Below are positions 17,277 to 26,331 of a DNA stretch of 64,000 nucleotides, one piece after another. Both the position numbers and the translations under genes were made by a program. The first letter of the stretch is position 1, and each line of letters begins with the position of its first letter. The stretch spans positions 434,001-498,000 of the forward strand of contig NZ_WNXD01000002.1 in NCBI RefSeq assembly GCF_014172375.1, given 5' to 3'. The stretch comes from Pedobacter planticolens (GTDB lineage Bacteria; Bacteroidota; Bacteroidia; Sphingobacteriales; Sphingobacteriaceae). The notes under the pieces were generated by a model. The model made no database searches. It was not told where the DNA came from and saw only the letters and a program-made list of their open reading frames with translations.

Positions 17277-17964
17277 TTGCGAATAGCTTATATTTCATCT
17301 CTGCTAATAACCAATCTTCTTCACTATCAATATCATGAGCCAAAAGTTCACTTATTTCTATCGCAAATGAATCTTCTGTTCTTAAACTCTTACTCAAATA
17401 TAATTTAGGCACATTAAAGGTGTAGAACATACCTGCATCATGATATGTTTTTGTTAAATCCTGTGTTCTAGCATTTGGATTAACATCTCTGAATGCAAGA
17501 ACACTTCCATTTTCCTGTAATATTAATGCCCTCTGTATAGGATGTGAATAAGATAAAATTGGGAAGACGCAATCTGCGTCTTTTGCATTTAATAACTCGA
17601 AAGATCTTTTCAGCAATTTTGGATTTACAAATGGAGCACACGCATAGATACAAGTAGATTGTTCAAATACAGTATTTTCATTTTCCTTATACCAATCCAA
17701 AACCTCAATTATTACATCCACAGTGGTAGCAAAATCATTACTATTTTCCTTACTTCGCATAAATGGCACTTTTGCGCCATATTTTAGGGCCATTTTTGCT
17801 ATATCTTCATCATCTGTAGAAACCATCACCTCATCATACAAACCACTATTTAAGGCTGCAAGAATTGAATAGGATATAATAGGATTTCCAAAAAATGTTT
17901 TTATATTTTTTTTTGGAATTCTTTTACTTCCACCTCGAGCAGGTATTATAGCTATTGTTTTCAC
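17263..17964 (-). CDS. pseF: CMP-pseudaminic acid cytidylyltransferase (PseF-like)
   Basis: 233 aa. The nucleotide-binding motif IPARGGSKRIPKKN at 7-20 is the hallmark of CMP-nonulosonate synthetases, and the STDDED segment around 50 follows. It couples the nonulosonic acid to CTP to give the CMP-activated donor. YACAPFVNPKLLKRSFE and a late FYTFNVPKLY are found where PseF/NeuA enzymes have their sugar-binding loops. It begins 11 bp after the HisF-like stop and overlaps GNAT1 by 14 bp. A run of nine A bases on the coding strand (17906-17914) near the start codes for the K-K-N part of the motif. Confidence 0.88.
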   Translation of the reverse strand: MKTIAIIPARGGSKRIPKKNIKTFFGNPIISYSILAALNSGLYDEVMVSTDDEDIAKMALKYGAKVPFMRSKENSNDFATTVDVIIEVLDWYKENENTVFEQSTCIYACAPFVNPKLLKRSFELLNAKDADCVFPILSYSHPIQRALILQENGSVLAFRDVNPNARTQDLTKTYHDAGMFYTFNVPKLYLSKSLRTEDSFAIEISELLAHDIDSEEDWLLAEMKYKLFANEII

Positions 17965-17975
17965 CTTTATTATTG

Positions 17976-18722
17976 TTAGATCCTTACTGGAATGTTTATT
18001 TTCTTCAGTTCATTCTTGATATCTAAAGGTGTAAACTGAGTAAAGTGGAAAATGCTTGCCGAGCCCACTGCTTTAACATTGGTTTTTGAAAATAACTCAT
18101 TATAGTGCTCCATATTACCACCGCCTCCTGCTACTATAACCGGAATATTGGTAATATTGATTACATGATTAATTAGATCAATATCAAACCCGTCCATCAT
18201 ACCGTCTTTGTCCACACTCATTAACACAAACTCCCCCACTTTACAGTCTGTCATTTCTCTAATAAAATCAGCTATACTGATATCTATATTTAATTTGTTG
18301 AAAATTTTGTACCCTTCAGATGTAGCATATGCATCTACAGCAATGCTGATGCACTGACTCCCAAAAAAAGTGACAGCTTGTTTAATGAACTCTTTATCTA
18401 ATAACGCTTTTGTTTTAATGATTACCTTATCCGCCCCAATTTTTAGGAGGTCGTTAATGTCATTGATACTTTCAATCCCACCGCCAATTGCAACAGGCAT
18501 GTAGCATTCCTTGATTACATCAGCAACTAATTTAAGGTTAATCTTACGTTTTTGGGTACTTGCAAATATATCCACGAATACCAATTCATCTACACCCCTA
18601 CTATTGTAAACTTTTGCATATTGAACTGGATTTCCAACCATCCTTGGGTTAGCAAATTTTTTTGTCTTTACCAACCCAAAACCATTAAAGGTTAATATCG
18701 GTATAATTCTAACTTTAAGCAT
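17976..18722 (-). CDS. HisF-like cyclase subunit partner of sugar amidotransferase (HisF2-type)
   Basis: 248 aa (beta/alpha)8 barrel close to HisF. Alignment to known HisF by eye gives the same numbering: the general-acid/base D130 is kept (IAVDAYA) while the other catalytic aspartate, D11 in HisF, is T11 here (RIIPILTFNG). It therefore should not make imidazole-glycerol phosphate. It overlaps the HisH-like gene by 8 bp and lies in an operon with a WbpG/PseA-like amidotransferase, the same trio as P. aeruginosa WbpG-HisH2-HisF2, in which HisH/HisF supply ammonia to make an acetamidino group. No other his genes are near, which supports a sugar role. Confidence 0.88.
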   Translation of the reverse strand: MLKVRIIPILTFNGFGLVKTKKFANPRMVGNPVQYAKVYNSRGVDELVFVDIFASTQKRKINLKLVADVIKECYMPVAIGGGIESINDINDLLKIGADKVIIKTKALLDKEFIKQAVTFFGSQCISIAVDAYATSEGYKIFNKLNIDISIADFIREMTDCKVGEFVLMSVDKDGMMDGFDIDLINHVINITNIPVIVAGGGGNMEHYNELFSKTNVKAVGSASIFHFTQFTPLDIKNELKKINIPVRI

Positions 18723-19320
18723 TTATCCCAAAAAATGTTTTTAAAATGGCTAGCCCTGCATTTTGGCTTTTTTCAGGATGGAATTGAGTAGCAAAAATAT
18801 TTCCCCTTTGAATACTTGCAACTACATCAAAGCCATAATCTACGGTTGCAGCAATATCTATTTTATTTTTTGGTAAAACATGATAACTGTGAATAAAGTA
18901 AAAGTCTTTTGTTTCACAATTCTCATAATAGGTATTATTCAAAACATCAATATTATTCCAACCCATATGTGGTACATTAAGATGTTCTAGTTCAAATTTA
19001 ACTACTTGTCCCTCAATCCAGCCTAAGCCTTCACATTCATGAGGTTCAATTCCCTTTTCCATAATCAATTGCATACCTAAACAAATGCCAAGGAATTTCT
19101 TTTTTTTTACCATTACCTCATCTTTCAGTAATTCGATTAGATTTCTCTCCTGAAGATTTTTCATACCCTGTGCAAAAGAACCAACACCTGGCAGCAAAAT
19201 AATATCAGCTGCTTTTATAGCATCATGGTCATCTGTAATCACATTCTTTACACTTAAGAAATTCAGGGCTTTCTGAACAGAGGCCACATTTCCCATTCCA
19301 TAATCTATAATTGCTACCAT
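18715..19320 (-). CDS. HisH-like glutamine amidotransferase subunit (HisH2-type)
   Basis: 201 aa class I glutamine amidotransferase. The triad is intact: C80 in LGICLGMQ and H181/E183 in QFHPEKSQ. It should hydrolyse glutamine and channel ammonia through the HisF-like barrel. The gene begins exactly after the amidotransferase stop and overlaps the HisF-like gene by 8 bp, so the three proteins are probably made in equal amounts. Together they are predicted to convert an N-acetyl group of a sugar to an acetamidino group. A nine-base T run at 19100-19108 (A9 on the coding strand) codes for a KKK stretch. Confidence 0.9.
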   Translation of the reverse strand: MVAIIDYGMGNVASVQKALNFLSVKNVITDDHDAIKAADIILLPGVGSFAQGMKNLQERNLIELLKDEVMVKKKKFLGICLGMQLIMEKGIEPHECEGLGWIEGQVVKFELEHLNVPHMGWNNIDVLNNTYYENCETKDFYFIHSYHVLPKNKIDIAATVDYGFDVVASIQRGNIFATQFHPEKSQNAGLAILKTFFGINA

Positions 19321-20472
19321 TTATTCAAAATCAAAGTTTCTGATCAAATTTCCATCGCCATCACGTAAAAAATTGCCTTGCTCATCTTGCGCAAATAAAA
19401 TTGGGTTTGTAAAAGAATCTAGAATGTGGTCTACTTCTTCTTTTGTCATTCCAGAATAAGCCACAAATTCATTAACACCATAATGAGGGTATTTCCCATC
19501 ATATTGTTTCACCAATTCTAAACCCTTCTCACGAGTAATCCTATTATTTCTAACATCAATACAAGCATGATCAGTTGCCCTACCAAAACCATATTTCACG
19601 TATTTTAGGTAATCATGCAGCCCATGCATCTTTTCATCTAGATTCTCATAATTGGTATATGTACCTTCTACCGGTCCGTCTTCTTTTACAGAAAAACCAT
19701 GCTTTTTAACAATCTCTAGTTGTTTTCTAGCATCCCAAAAAAAGTAATGCCCTAGAAAAATACCAACAACGCCTACTCGATCAATATCTTCATCTGAAGG
19801 ATAAAAATATGGAGTTAAATCTTTTTCGGTCAACCCATCAACACCAACCATATCTTGAATTCTATTACCTAATAATCCACCAAACTCTTCCAACCACCTT
19901 CTGTTCAAGTGTTTATTTTCGACAGATTCAATTGGTCCGCCATATTCCTGTTGCGGGTTTTCTCCCCAAATTACTAATGGAATATTAAAGTTAACGGCAA
20001 TATGAATAGGGATGGTAAAAATACCTAAATGATTTGGCCACATTTCATCTCCAACTCTTTTAAAACCTTCAACCACCATACTTCTATAAGCATTATAGTT
20101 CTTTTTGAAATAAATTACATCAATACCCATTTTAGAAATGTTATCAATATTTTTTTGGCCTACTTCAGTAAGATTTGTTGTTTCAAAACAAACACAAAGC
20201 GGATTTAAGCCACAGACTTCTTTCATAAAGTAAGCTTGGTAGGTACTATCTTTTCCTCCACTGACTGGGATTAAACAATCGTAACCTATTTCATTAGGCT
20301 CTTTTCTATACTTATCTATAATTGTATGAAAATCCTTTTCACGTTGTTCCCAATCAATTTGATTATTCTTTTGTCCAGAAGCTTCACACGCAGAGCAAAC
20401 CCCTTCTTCATTAAAAAAAAGATCTGGTTTTGTTTCAGGAAATAGGCATTTTGAGCAGTAACGAATTTTCAT
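19321..20472 (-). CDS. N-acetyl sugar amidotransferase (WbpG/PseA family)
   Basis: 383 aa. An N-terminal zinc-ribbon-like four-cysteine set is visible at C6, C9, C26 and C29, and the adenylating PP-loop SGGKDS is at 71-76. This is the layout of the WbpG/PseA/LegG amidotransferases that adenylate the acetamido carbonyl of a sugar and replace it with ammonia, giving an acetamidino group. The HisH-like and HisF-like ammonia suppliers follow at once. It begins 3 bp after the pseC stop. In Campylobacter PseA makes the 5-acetamidino form of pseudaminic acid, so the glycan here may carry such an amidino derivative; whether it acts before or after PseI/PseF is not clear. Confidence 0.9.
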   Translation of the reverse strand: MKIRYCSKCLFPETKPDLFFNEEGVCSACEASGQKNNQIDWEQREKDFHTIIDKYRKEPNEIGYDCLIPVSGGKDSTYQAYFMKEVCGLNPLCVCFETTNLTEVGQKNIDNISKMGIDVIYFKKNYNAYRSMVVEGFKRVGDEMWPNHLGIFTIPIHIAVNFNIPLVIWGENPQQEYGGPIESVENKHLNRRWLEEFGGLLGNRIQDMVGVDGLTEKDLTPYFYPSDEDIDRVGVVGIFLGHYFFWDARKQLEIVKKHGFSVKEDGPVEGTYTNYENLDEKMHGLHDYLKYVKYGFGRATDHACIDVRNNRITREKGLELVKQYDGKYPHYGVNEFVAYSGMTKEEVDHILDSFTNPILFAQDEQGNFLRDGDGNLIRNFDFE

Positions 20473-20475
20473 ATT

Positions 20476-21663
20476 TTATTTGTTATAATATTCATTAATT
20501 TTTTCAATAACAAAAAGTTGTTCTGCTTCTGTTAAAGTTGGATACATTGGTAAACTAATACAGTACTTATAATAACTTTCTGCTAAAGGCATATCATTTT
20601 CTTTCCACCCAAATTGCCTATAGTATGGCATAAGGTGGCATGGAATATAATGAATTTGTGCATAGATATGTTGCAATCTTAAATAATTGTATAAGCCTAA
20701 TCTATCTTCAACTTCTATTATGTATAAATGATATGCATGCCCCTCTACTACATCTGATTGCCCTTTAATAAAGCTTTTATTTACAAATGCTGTTTTATAC
20801 CTTTCAGCAATTTCTTTTCTTCTTAGAAGTCCCTCTTCAGCTCTTTCGAGTTGGCTCAAGCCAAGCGCAGCCTGAAAATCTGTTAGACGATAATTAAACC
20901 CTAACATTTGCATTTCCATGTACCAGGCAGGGTATTTATCCTCGCCACCAGCCAATTCAATTGAATTTGTAAAGGTATCAGCTTGTTTCGTGATACCATG
21001 GGTTCTTAACATTAACAGCTTTTGATATAGTATTTCATCATTCGTAGTAACCATCCCACCCTCACCGCAGGCAATATGTTTTACTGGATGAAATGAAAAA
21101 ATTGCAAGATCGGCAAAATTACCATTGCCACAGTTTTGAGTTTTCCCTTCACTATCAATGAAGTATCCACCTGGCGCATGACATGCATCTTCAATTATCC
21201 ACAAATCATATTCATCTGCCAACGCTTTAAACTCTTCTAGGTTAGTGGCTCTACCTGCAAAATCAACTGGAATAATTCCTTTATAGGTTCCTTTTGGTGA
21301 AGATGCCAATAAATTTTTAACCTTTTCGATATCTATTAAATATGTAGTTGGGTCGATGTCTGAAAAAACAACTTCAGCACCACAATAGCGAACACAATTA
21401 GCAGAGGCTGCAAAGGTAATTGGTGTTGTAATTACTTTATCTCCTTTACCTACTTCTAAAGCAAGGGTACACAAATGTAGAGCGGCGGTTCCATTTGCAA
21501 CAGCAACAGCATATTTACAACCGATATATTCAGAAAACTTTTGTTCAAATTCTAATATTTTAGGACCCTGAGTTAAATAATCTGATTGTAGTGTATCTAT
21601 TACAATCTGAATGTCTTCAGCAGTAATATTTTGTCGACCATAAGGAATTGAATGATTTATCAT
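20476..21663 (-). CDS. pseC: UDP-4-amino-4,6-dideoxy-N-acetyl-beta-L-altrosamine transaminase
   Basis: 395 aa DegT-family aminotransferase. The PLP lysine is K195 (SFHPVKHIACGEGG) and the pyridine-nitrogen aspartate is D159 (IEDACHAPGG). The N-terminus IPYGRQNITAEDI and the QMLGFNYRLTDFQAALG segment are typical of PseC. It aminates the 4-keto sugar made by PseB, using glutamate. Its start codon shares one base with the pseB stop, the classic pseB-pseC order. The amidotransferase gene follows after 3 bp. Confidence 0.92.
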   Translation of the reverse strand: MINHSIPYGRQNITAEDIQIVIDTLQSDYLTQGPKILEFEQKFSEYIGCKYAVAVANGTAALHLCTLALEVGKGDKVITTPITFAASANCVRYCGAEVVFSDIDPTTYLIDIEKVKNLLASSPKGTYKGIIPVDFAGRATNLEEFKALADEYDLWIIEDACHAPGGYFIDSEGKTQNCGNGNFADLAIFSFHPVKHIACGEGGMVTTNDEILYQKLLMLRTHGITKQADTFTNSIELAGGEDKYPAWYMEMQMLGFNYRLTDFQAALGLSQLERAEEGLLRRKEIAERYKTAFVNKSFIKGQSDVVEGHAYHLYIIEVEDRLGLYNYLRLQHIYAQIHYIPCHLMPYYRQFGWKENDMPLAESYYKYCISLPMYPTLTEAEQLFVIEKINEYYNK

Positions 21664-22679
21664 TATATTTCAAAACTATCGTCCACGTGTTCTTTAATTA
21701 AGTTCCTTAAAGTATCTACAGTCTCCCATTCCTCATTATTTCCCGAATTGTATGCAAAACCTTCTTCGACCAATTTAGCCCCAAATTTATTTTTAAATTC
21801 ATTTAAATCCCATTTATGGGTAGCTGGCAAAATGGTATAATACTTTCCTAGATCATAAGTGTAAAAAGAATCAGATGGTGTAATCATTTCTTCATGCACC
21901 TTTTCACCGGGGCGGATACCAACAACTACTTGTTCGCATAATGGACCAATTGCAGTTGCAACATCTGTAATTTTATAAGATGGGATTTTAGGGATAAAAA
22001 TCTCCCCCCCCCATGCGTTTCCTAAAGCATGCATTACCATATCAACCCCTCCCTGTAAAGAAATATTAAAACGTGTCATGTTAGGATCTGTAATTGGTAG
22101 TTTGCCTTCAGTTTTCTTTTTTATAAAGAATGGAATAACCGAACCGTTTGAACCCATTACATTTCCATATCTTACTACAGAAAATACAATTGGATTGTCG
22201 CCTTTAATATTATTAGCCGCTACAAATAATTTATCGGAAGTTAGTTTTGTGGCTCCATATAAATTAATGGGCGCACAGGCTTTATCTGTAGATAATGCAA
22301 CTACTCTTTGAACATTAGTTTGGAAACAGGCATGAATTACATTCTGTGCTCCGAAAACATTAGTCTTTATACATTCATCTGGATTGTATTCTGCAATAGG
22401 TACATGTTTCATCGCTGCTGCATGTATCACAAAATCAACGCCTTTAAAAGCTCTTACTAATCTTTGTTCATCTCTAACATCGCCTATAAAAAATCTTAAC
22501 TGTGGATAATCCTTTTCAGGATATTCCTGAGCCATTTGAAATTGCTTCTGTTCATCTCTAGAAAAAATAATTACTCTTCTAATGTTTGGATGACTAGTTA
22601 TAATTTCTTTAGTTAAAGCTTTCCCTAAAGACCCTGTGCCTCCGGTAATTAAAATACTTTTATTGGTTAAATCTAACAT
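21663..22679 (-). CDS. pseB: UDP-N-acetylglucosamine 4,6-dehydratase (inverting)
   Basis: 338 aa. NADP motif GGTGSLGKAL at 13-22; catalytic T131, D132, K133 and Y141, K145, the same positions as in the studied H. pylori enzyme FlaA1. It removes water from UDP-GlcNAc with inversion at C5, the first step to pseudaminic acid. The segment AWGGEIFIPKIPS at about 222-234 is family-conserved, but here W223-G224-G225 are encoded by an unbroken run of nine G (22004-22012 on the plus strand as C9), a slippage-prone tract in a low-GC gene. Loss or gain of one G would stop the pathway. Confidence 0.94.
   Translation of the reverse strand: MLDLTNKSILITGGTGSLGKALTKEIITSHPNIRRVIIFSRDEQKQFQMAQEYPEKDYPQLRFFIGDVRDEQRLVRAFKGVDFVIHAAAMKHVPIAEYNPDECIKTNVFGAQNVIHACFQTNVQRVVALSTDKACAPINLYGATKLTSDKLFVAANNIKGDNPIVFSVVRYGNVMGSNGSVIPFFIKKKTEGKLPITDPNMTRFNISLQGGVDMVMHALGNAWGGEIFIPKIPSYKITDVATAIGPLCEQVVVGIRPGEKVHEEMITPSDSFYTYDLGKYYTILPATHKWDLNEFKNKFGAKLVEEGFAYNSGNNEEWETVDTLRNLIKEHVDDSFEI
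22004..22012 (-). repeat. G9 homopolymer tract inside pseB
   Basis: The plus strand shows nine consecutive C, which is G9 on the coding strand, spanning codons for Trp-Gly-Gly-Glu (TGG GGG GGG GAG). Glycine could be coded with GGT or GGA, which this AT-rich genome otherwise prefers, so the run is not forced by the protein. Runs of G or C of this length are the classic slipped-strand phase-variation element in surface-sugar genes of other bacteria. In the sequence as given, the frame is intact (ON). Confidence 0.85.
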
Positions 22680-22702
22680 AATATAAAATGTATTGAGCTT
22701 AA

Positions 22703-23797
22703 TTATAATAATAGCTCTTTAAGAATTCTTCTGATTGAAATAAATATAATACTTAAAAAACTTGCTAGACAACCGCCTAAGAATATTCCTTTTAACTTCC
22801 CAAATTTATTTACATTAAGGGGCAATACGGGTTGATCTACAACTTGTATTAATGGTGTTTCTTTTAATAATGCCATTTTTGACATTTCTAAATTTTGGAC
22901 TAATGAGCTCAAAATTGCCTTATTCGTTTCGGCAGAAAATTGAGAACGCTGAATAGGGGCAGTTCGCTGAGCCTGTCGTGTCGGATTTAAATTTGGGGTA
23001 GCATCAGACACAGCAGCAGCCGAATAAATAGCACCATTCATCGCGGCTCTAACAGAATCTGTTTTTTGCTGCAAAATTTTAATATTTTCTAATGATTTTT
23101 TAGTCTTAGTTTGTATATAAAAATCATTTACGTTTTTTACAATTTGCTCATTAAAAGTTTTGGCAAAAAATTCATCTTCCGATCTAACATCAGCACTTAT
23201 TATACTCAATTTTTTATCTGGCTTCGTTACACTTAAATAGTTTTTATTAAGATCTGTTATAATAATGCTTATAATACTATCTCGAAGGCGTTGTTTATTT
23301 TCCTTTATTTCCTTTTTATCAGACGTAAATGTAATATTTTGTAATTCTTTGTTTTTCGCCCATTTTTCGTGGAGCTTGTTGAAATTGATATAATAATCTA
23401 TGAGCAACTGTTTTTTACCTTGATATTCGATCTCCGTTAATAGTGTTTTCTCAATCATACTTCGAGATTTGTACAATTCCAAAATATTATCACCTTGAAA
23501 AATACCACCACCGCCACTACCTAAATCTATACCAACCATCGAGGCTAAGCCAGCATATTGTCCTAATCCACCACTACTACTTTCACCACCTTCTAATACA
23601 AATGTAGTTGTTGCTGTGTAAATAGGCTTCTGCCTATATGCATAATAATACCCAAAGCCTCCACCAAAAATCCCAAATATTAAAATAACGACCCATTTAG
23701 ATAGAAGATAATGCCACCATTCACCTATTTTTAAGACAACATCTTTTAATGAAATTTCATCTTCATTTGATGTTATATTAGTTTGTTTTTCATTCAT
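22703..23797 (-). CDS. wzz: Polysaccharide chain-length determinant (Wzz/GumC-type polysaccharide co-polymerase)
   Basis: 364 aa inner-membrane protein with one helix near residues 38-55 (WVVILIFGIFGGGFGYYYAY) and another at about 333-356, and a long periplasmic, partly coiled-coil part between. This is the Wzz/PCP layout; there is no C-terminal tyrosine-kinase domain, unlike Wzc. It sets chain length and links to the outer-membrane exporter, whose gene is just upstream (37-bp gap). The glycine/serine-rich stretch at ~75-100 is common in Bacteroidota homologues. The proline-containing segment before the second helix (PLIQVVDQPVLPLNVNK) is the usual PCP motif. Confidence 0.85.
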   Translation of the reverse strand: MNEKQTNITSNEDEISLKDVVLKIGEWWHYLLSKWVVILIFGIFGGGFGYYYAYRQKPIYTATTTFVLEGGESSSGGLGQYAGLASMVGIDLGSGGGGIFQGDNILELYKSRSMIEKTLLTEIEYQGKKQLLIDYYINFNKLHEKWAKNKELQNITFTSDKKEIKENKQRLRDSIISIIITDLNKNYLSVTKPDKKLSIISADVRSEDEFFAKTFNEQIVKNVNDFYIQTKTKKSLENIKILQQKTDSVRAAMNGAIYSAAAVSDATPNLNPTRQAQRTAPIQRSQFSAETNKAILSSLVQNLEMSKMALLKETPLIQVVDQPVLPLNVNKFGKLKGIFLGGCLASFLSIIFISIRRILKELLL

Positions 23798-23834
23798 ATT
23801 TTATTCCTTAGAATTGCTTCAATCTGCTTATAAC

Positions 23835-26315
23835 CTACTTCAACAAACTCACTAAAATTGCACCTAATGAGGCGATCGCAGTTCCAATTCCAATCCATGC
23901 TTGTGCATTTAATCGTTCTTTTTCTGCTCGTTTTGGCACAAAAATCTCTGCTCCTGGCCTAATTCTGGGATAGTTATTAAAGAATAAGAACTTTTTAGCT
24001 CCAGCAGCAGTTCCATTAGCGTATTTCACAAAAGCTTTATTCTTAAGGGCTTTATCTGTAAAACCACCAGCACCATTTACATAATCTTTAAAGTTTCTGC
24101 CACTTAAATAAACAATACTGTTCGGACTAAGTACTTCCCCTGTAACTTTAACAACCTGCAATTGACGTGGAATACGAATTACATCTCCATCTTCCACAAT
24201 AAGATCTTGTTTAGAGAGTGGTCGGTCTAAAATAGCAGTAAGATTAATCCCTACTAAATCAGATTGAATAAGTTTTTGCTCTACCTCTGCAGCTAATGTA
24301 TCTTTTACACCAGTCCCTTGCATTCGTTTTAAGTTTAGCAGTTTTTTATCTTCTTCTTCTTTATTATTAATTGCATTTTTGTCAGTCGGATTAACTTTTT
24401 CGGCACCAGGTCGTTTCAAAGAAGCTCCATCTGTATAAGCAAGAGGGGTTAATCCACCTGCTCTTTTAATCAAATCAGATATTCGTTCATTCTTTTTTAT
24501 AATTGTATATGGGCCCGGATAAAGTACTTCTCCTTCTAATGTTACCTGCTTTTGCACCTGATATCCCGATGAACTACGAACAGAAATTACATCAAATGGT
24601 TTTAAAACGACTGTGTTCCCTAAAATTTTTAGATTTTGATCTACATTTACAGTAATAACTTGAGCTGTACGAGCAGATACCGAACTAACGTCACTATTTT
24701 TAATTCTTCTAGAGATTTCAATTCGTTTAGCAGTTGCGCCTTCTTTAAAGCCCCCAGCTAGCTGAATAACTGACTCTAAACTCATACTATCAGCATAATT
24801 AAATATGCCTGGTGCTCTTACTTCTCCTTGAATCGTAATTTTATATTCATCACGTAAATCAAAAATCGATGAAATCGTCACCTTGTCTTCACGCTGTAAA
24901 GAAATGTCGGGTATGGTTCCAGCCATCAGCTTTGCTACATCAAATGATAGTAAACTCGGAGTATTATCTGCATTTAAACGATTAATATATCCGCGATTTA
25001 AAAAAGCATCTTCAGTTAAACCAGCAGCTTTAATAATCAATGCTTTTAAACTCAAGCCTTTCTCCAATTCATATTGACCAGGTCTAAAGATTGCACCTGC
25101 AATTTCGACACGATTTTCAAAACGATCTAAAATAGGTTCTACTAGATATACATCTCCATTTTTTGGAGTATAACTACTGAATGCCACTGAAGAAATATCG
25201 CTAATGCGGCGTTCTTTATCTGTATTTTGAAAACTTTTAATTTGGGCAGTATATGCTTTTGTTGTAAAACCACTCGCAAAATTGATTACATCTTGCAAAT
25301 TTTCCCCATTTTTCACCTCAAATAAAGCTGGTTGAACGACTTCTCCTTGCATTTCAACTCTTTTTTCAAATACAGGAATGTAAATCACATCCTGATCTTG
25401 CAAACGAATATTATCTCTTTGAATGCCTCCCAATAAGAAATCGTAAACATCTATTTTAGAAACAACTTTATTATTTCTTATCACCTGAATATTACGATAT
25501 GACCCATTTGTAGATGGCCCACCAGAAGCACCAAGTGCATTATAAATAGTAGATAATGAAGATATCGTGTAAGTACCAGCTTTAACAACCTGACCAGTTA
25601 TGGTTACTTTTATACTTCTAATATTACCTAAATTGATAGCTACATTTGTACGACCAGAACGTAACGCTGGGTAAGTGGAAGACATCGCTGATCGAATTTT
25701 TGAACTAGCTTGATCTATACTTAAACCACCAACAGCAATTCTACCTACAAACTCTAGATTGATGGTGCCTTCAGGGCTAACTTGTAAATTGTAAGTCTTC
25801 TCGTTATCTCCAGTTAGGTCAATTATTAATTTATCATCCGGACCTATAATATATCCTTTAGGTGTAGCGATACGTAAATTTGGTTCGAAAGTAATATTCC
25901 CATTGCGAAACAAATCTGAGCCAAAAATCTTAGGAGCAAGGCTTTCTTCTTCTGTTTTCTTGTTCTTTTCCTCATCAGCATTAACTGCAGGTTGCTCAGT
26001 ATAAGTTCTACTTGTACTAGTTGTGATTGTTGAAGATTGATCACTATTAGTATTGCCTGGATTGCGAAGTTTCTCCACACGAAGTTTAAATTTCCGTACT
26101 TCTTCTGCCTTCATTCCACGGGCTAAAGCCATTTGTTCTAGTTGTGCTTCACTTGTGAAACCAATTGACTCTGCACTCTTAACAATTTCTAAAATTCGGG
26201 CATCAGAAAGCTCGTCTACTTTAATATTTGCATAATTATTTTGTGCTAATACAGTACTGCTAAAACTTAAGCTAATCAGTAAGATTGCAAATAATTGAAA
26301 TATATTTCTTTTCAT
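23835..26315 (-). CDS. SLBB-domain outer-membrane polysaccharide export protein (Wza-like)
   Basis: About 826 aa, starting at ATG 26315; a longer frame would use TTG at 26339 and overlap the gmd stop, so I reject it. The start gives a clean signal peptide (MKRNIFQLFAILLIS...VLAQ). A polysaccharide-export domain follows the acidic, lysine-rich linker (about residues 145-230), then five to six SLBB repeats (ITGQVVKAGTYTI, MQGEVVQPALFEV, IAGAIFRPGQYELE, IQGEVRAPGIFNY, LEGEVLYPGPYTI, VTGEVLSPNSIVYL) and a C-terminal hydrophobic helix. It should form the export channel through the outer membrane. It is much longer than E. coli Wza, as is usual in this phylum. Confidence 0.9.
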   Translation of the reverse strand: MKRNIFQLFAILLISLSFSSTVLAQNNYANIKVDELSDARILEIVKSAESIGFTSEAQLEQMALARGMKAEEVRKFKLRVEKLRNPGNTNSDQSSTITTSTSRTYTEQPAVNADEEKNKKTEEESLAPKIFGSDLFRNGNITFEPNLRIATPKGYIIGPDDKLIIDLTGDNEKTYNLQVSPEGTINLEFVGRIAVGGLSIDQASSKIRSAMSSTYPALRSGRTNVAINLGNIRSIKVTITGQVVKAGTYTISSLSTIYNALGASGGPSTNGSYRNIQVIRNNKVVSKIDVYDFLLGGIQRDNIRLQDQDVIYIPVFEKRVEMQGEVVQPALFEVKNGENLQDVINFASGFTTKAYTAQIKSFQNTDKERRISDISSVAFSSYTPKNGDVYLVEPILDRFENRVEIAGAIFRPGQYELEKGLSLKALIIKAAGLTEDAFLNRGYINRLNADNTPSLLSFDVAKLMAGTIPDISLQREDKVTISSIFDLRDEYKITIQGEVRAPGIFNYADSMSLESVIQLAGGFKEGATAKRIEISRRIKNSDVSSVSARTAQVITVNVDQNLKILGNTVVLKPFDVISVRSSSGYQVQKQVTLEGEVLYPGPYTIIKKNERISDLIKRAGGLTPLAYTDGASLKRPGAEKVNPTDKNAINNKEEEDKKLLNLKRMQGTGVKDTLAAEVEQKLIQSDLVGINLTAILDRPLSKQDLIVEDGDVIRIPRQLQVVKVTGEVLSPNSIVYLSGRNFKDYVNGAGGFTDKALKNKAFVKYANGTAAGAKKFLFFNNYPRIRPGAEIFVPKRAEKERLNAQAWIGIGTAIASLGAILVSLLK

Positions 26316-26331
26316 ATGTAGTAAGCCTAAG

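Noticed and set aside
17906-17914. A9 tract in pseF (also A9-type runs in the HisH-like gene and wzy) as phase-variation sites
   Set aside because: Runs of A of this size are common in low-GC genomes and are explained by lysine codons; not as telling as the G9 run in pseB.
17976-19320. hisF and hisH as true histidine-biosynthesis genes
   Set aside because: No other his genes nearby, the amidotransferase partner is present and HisF D11 is replaced by Thr.
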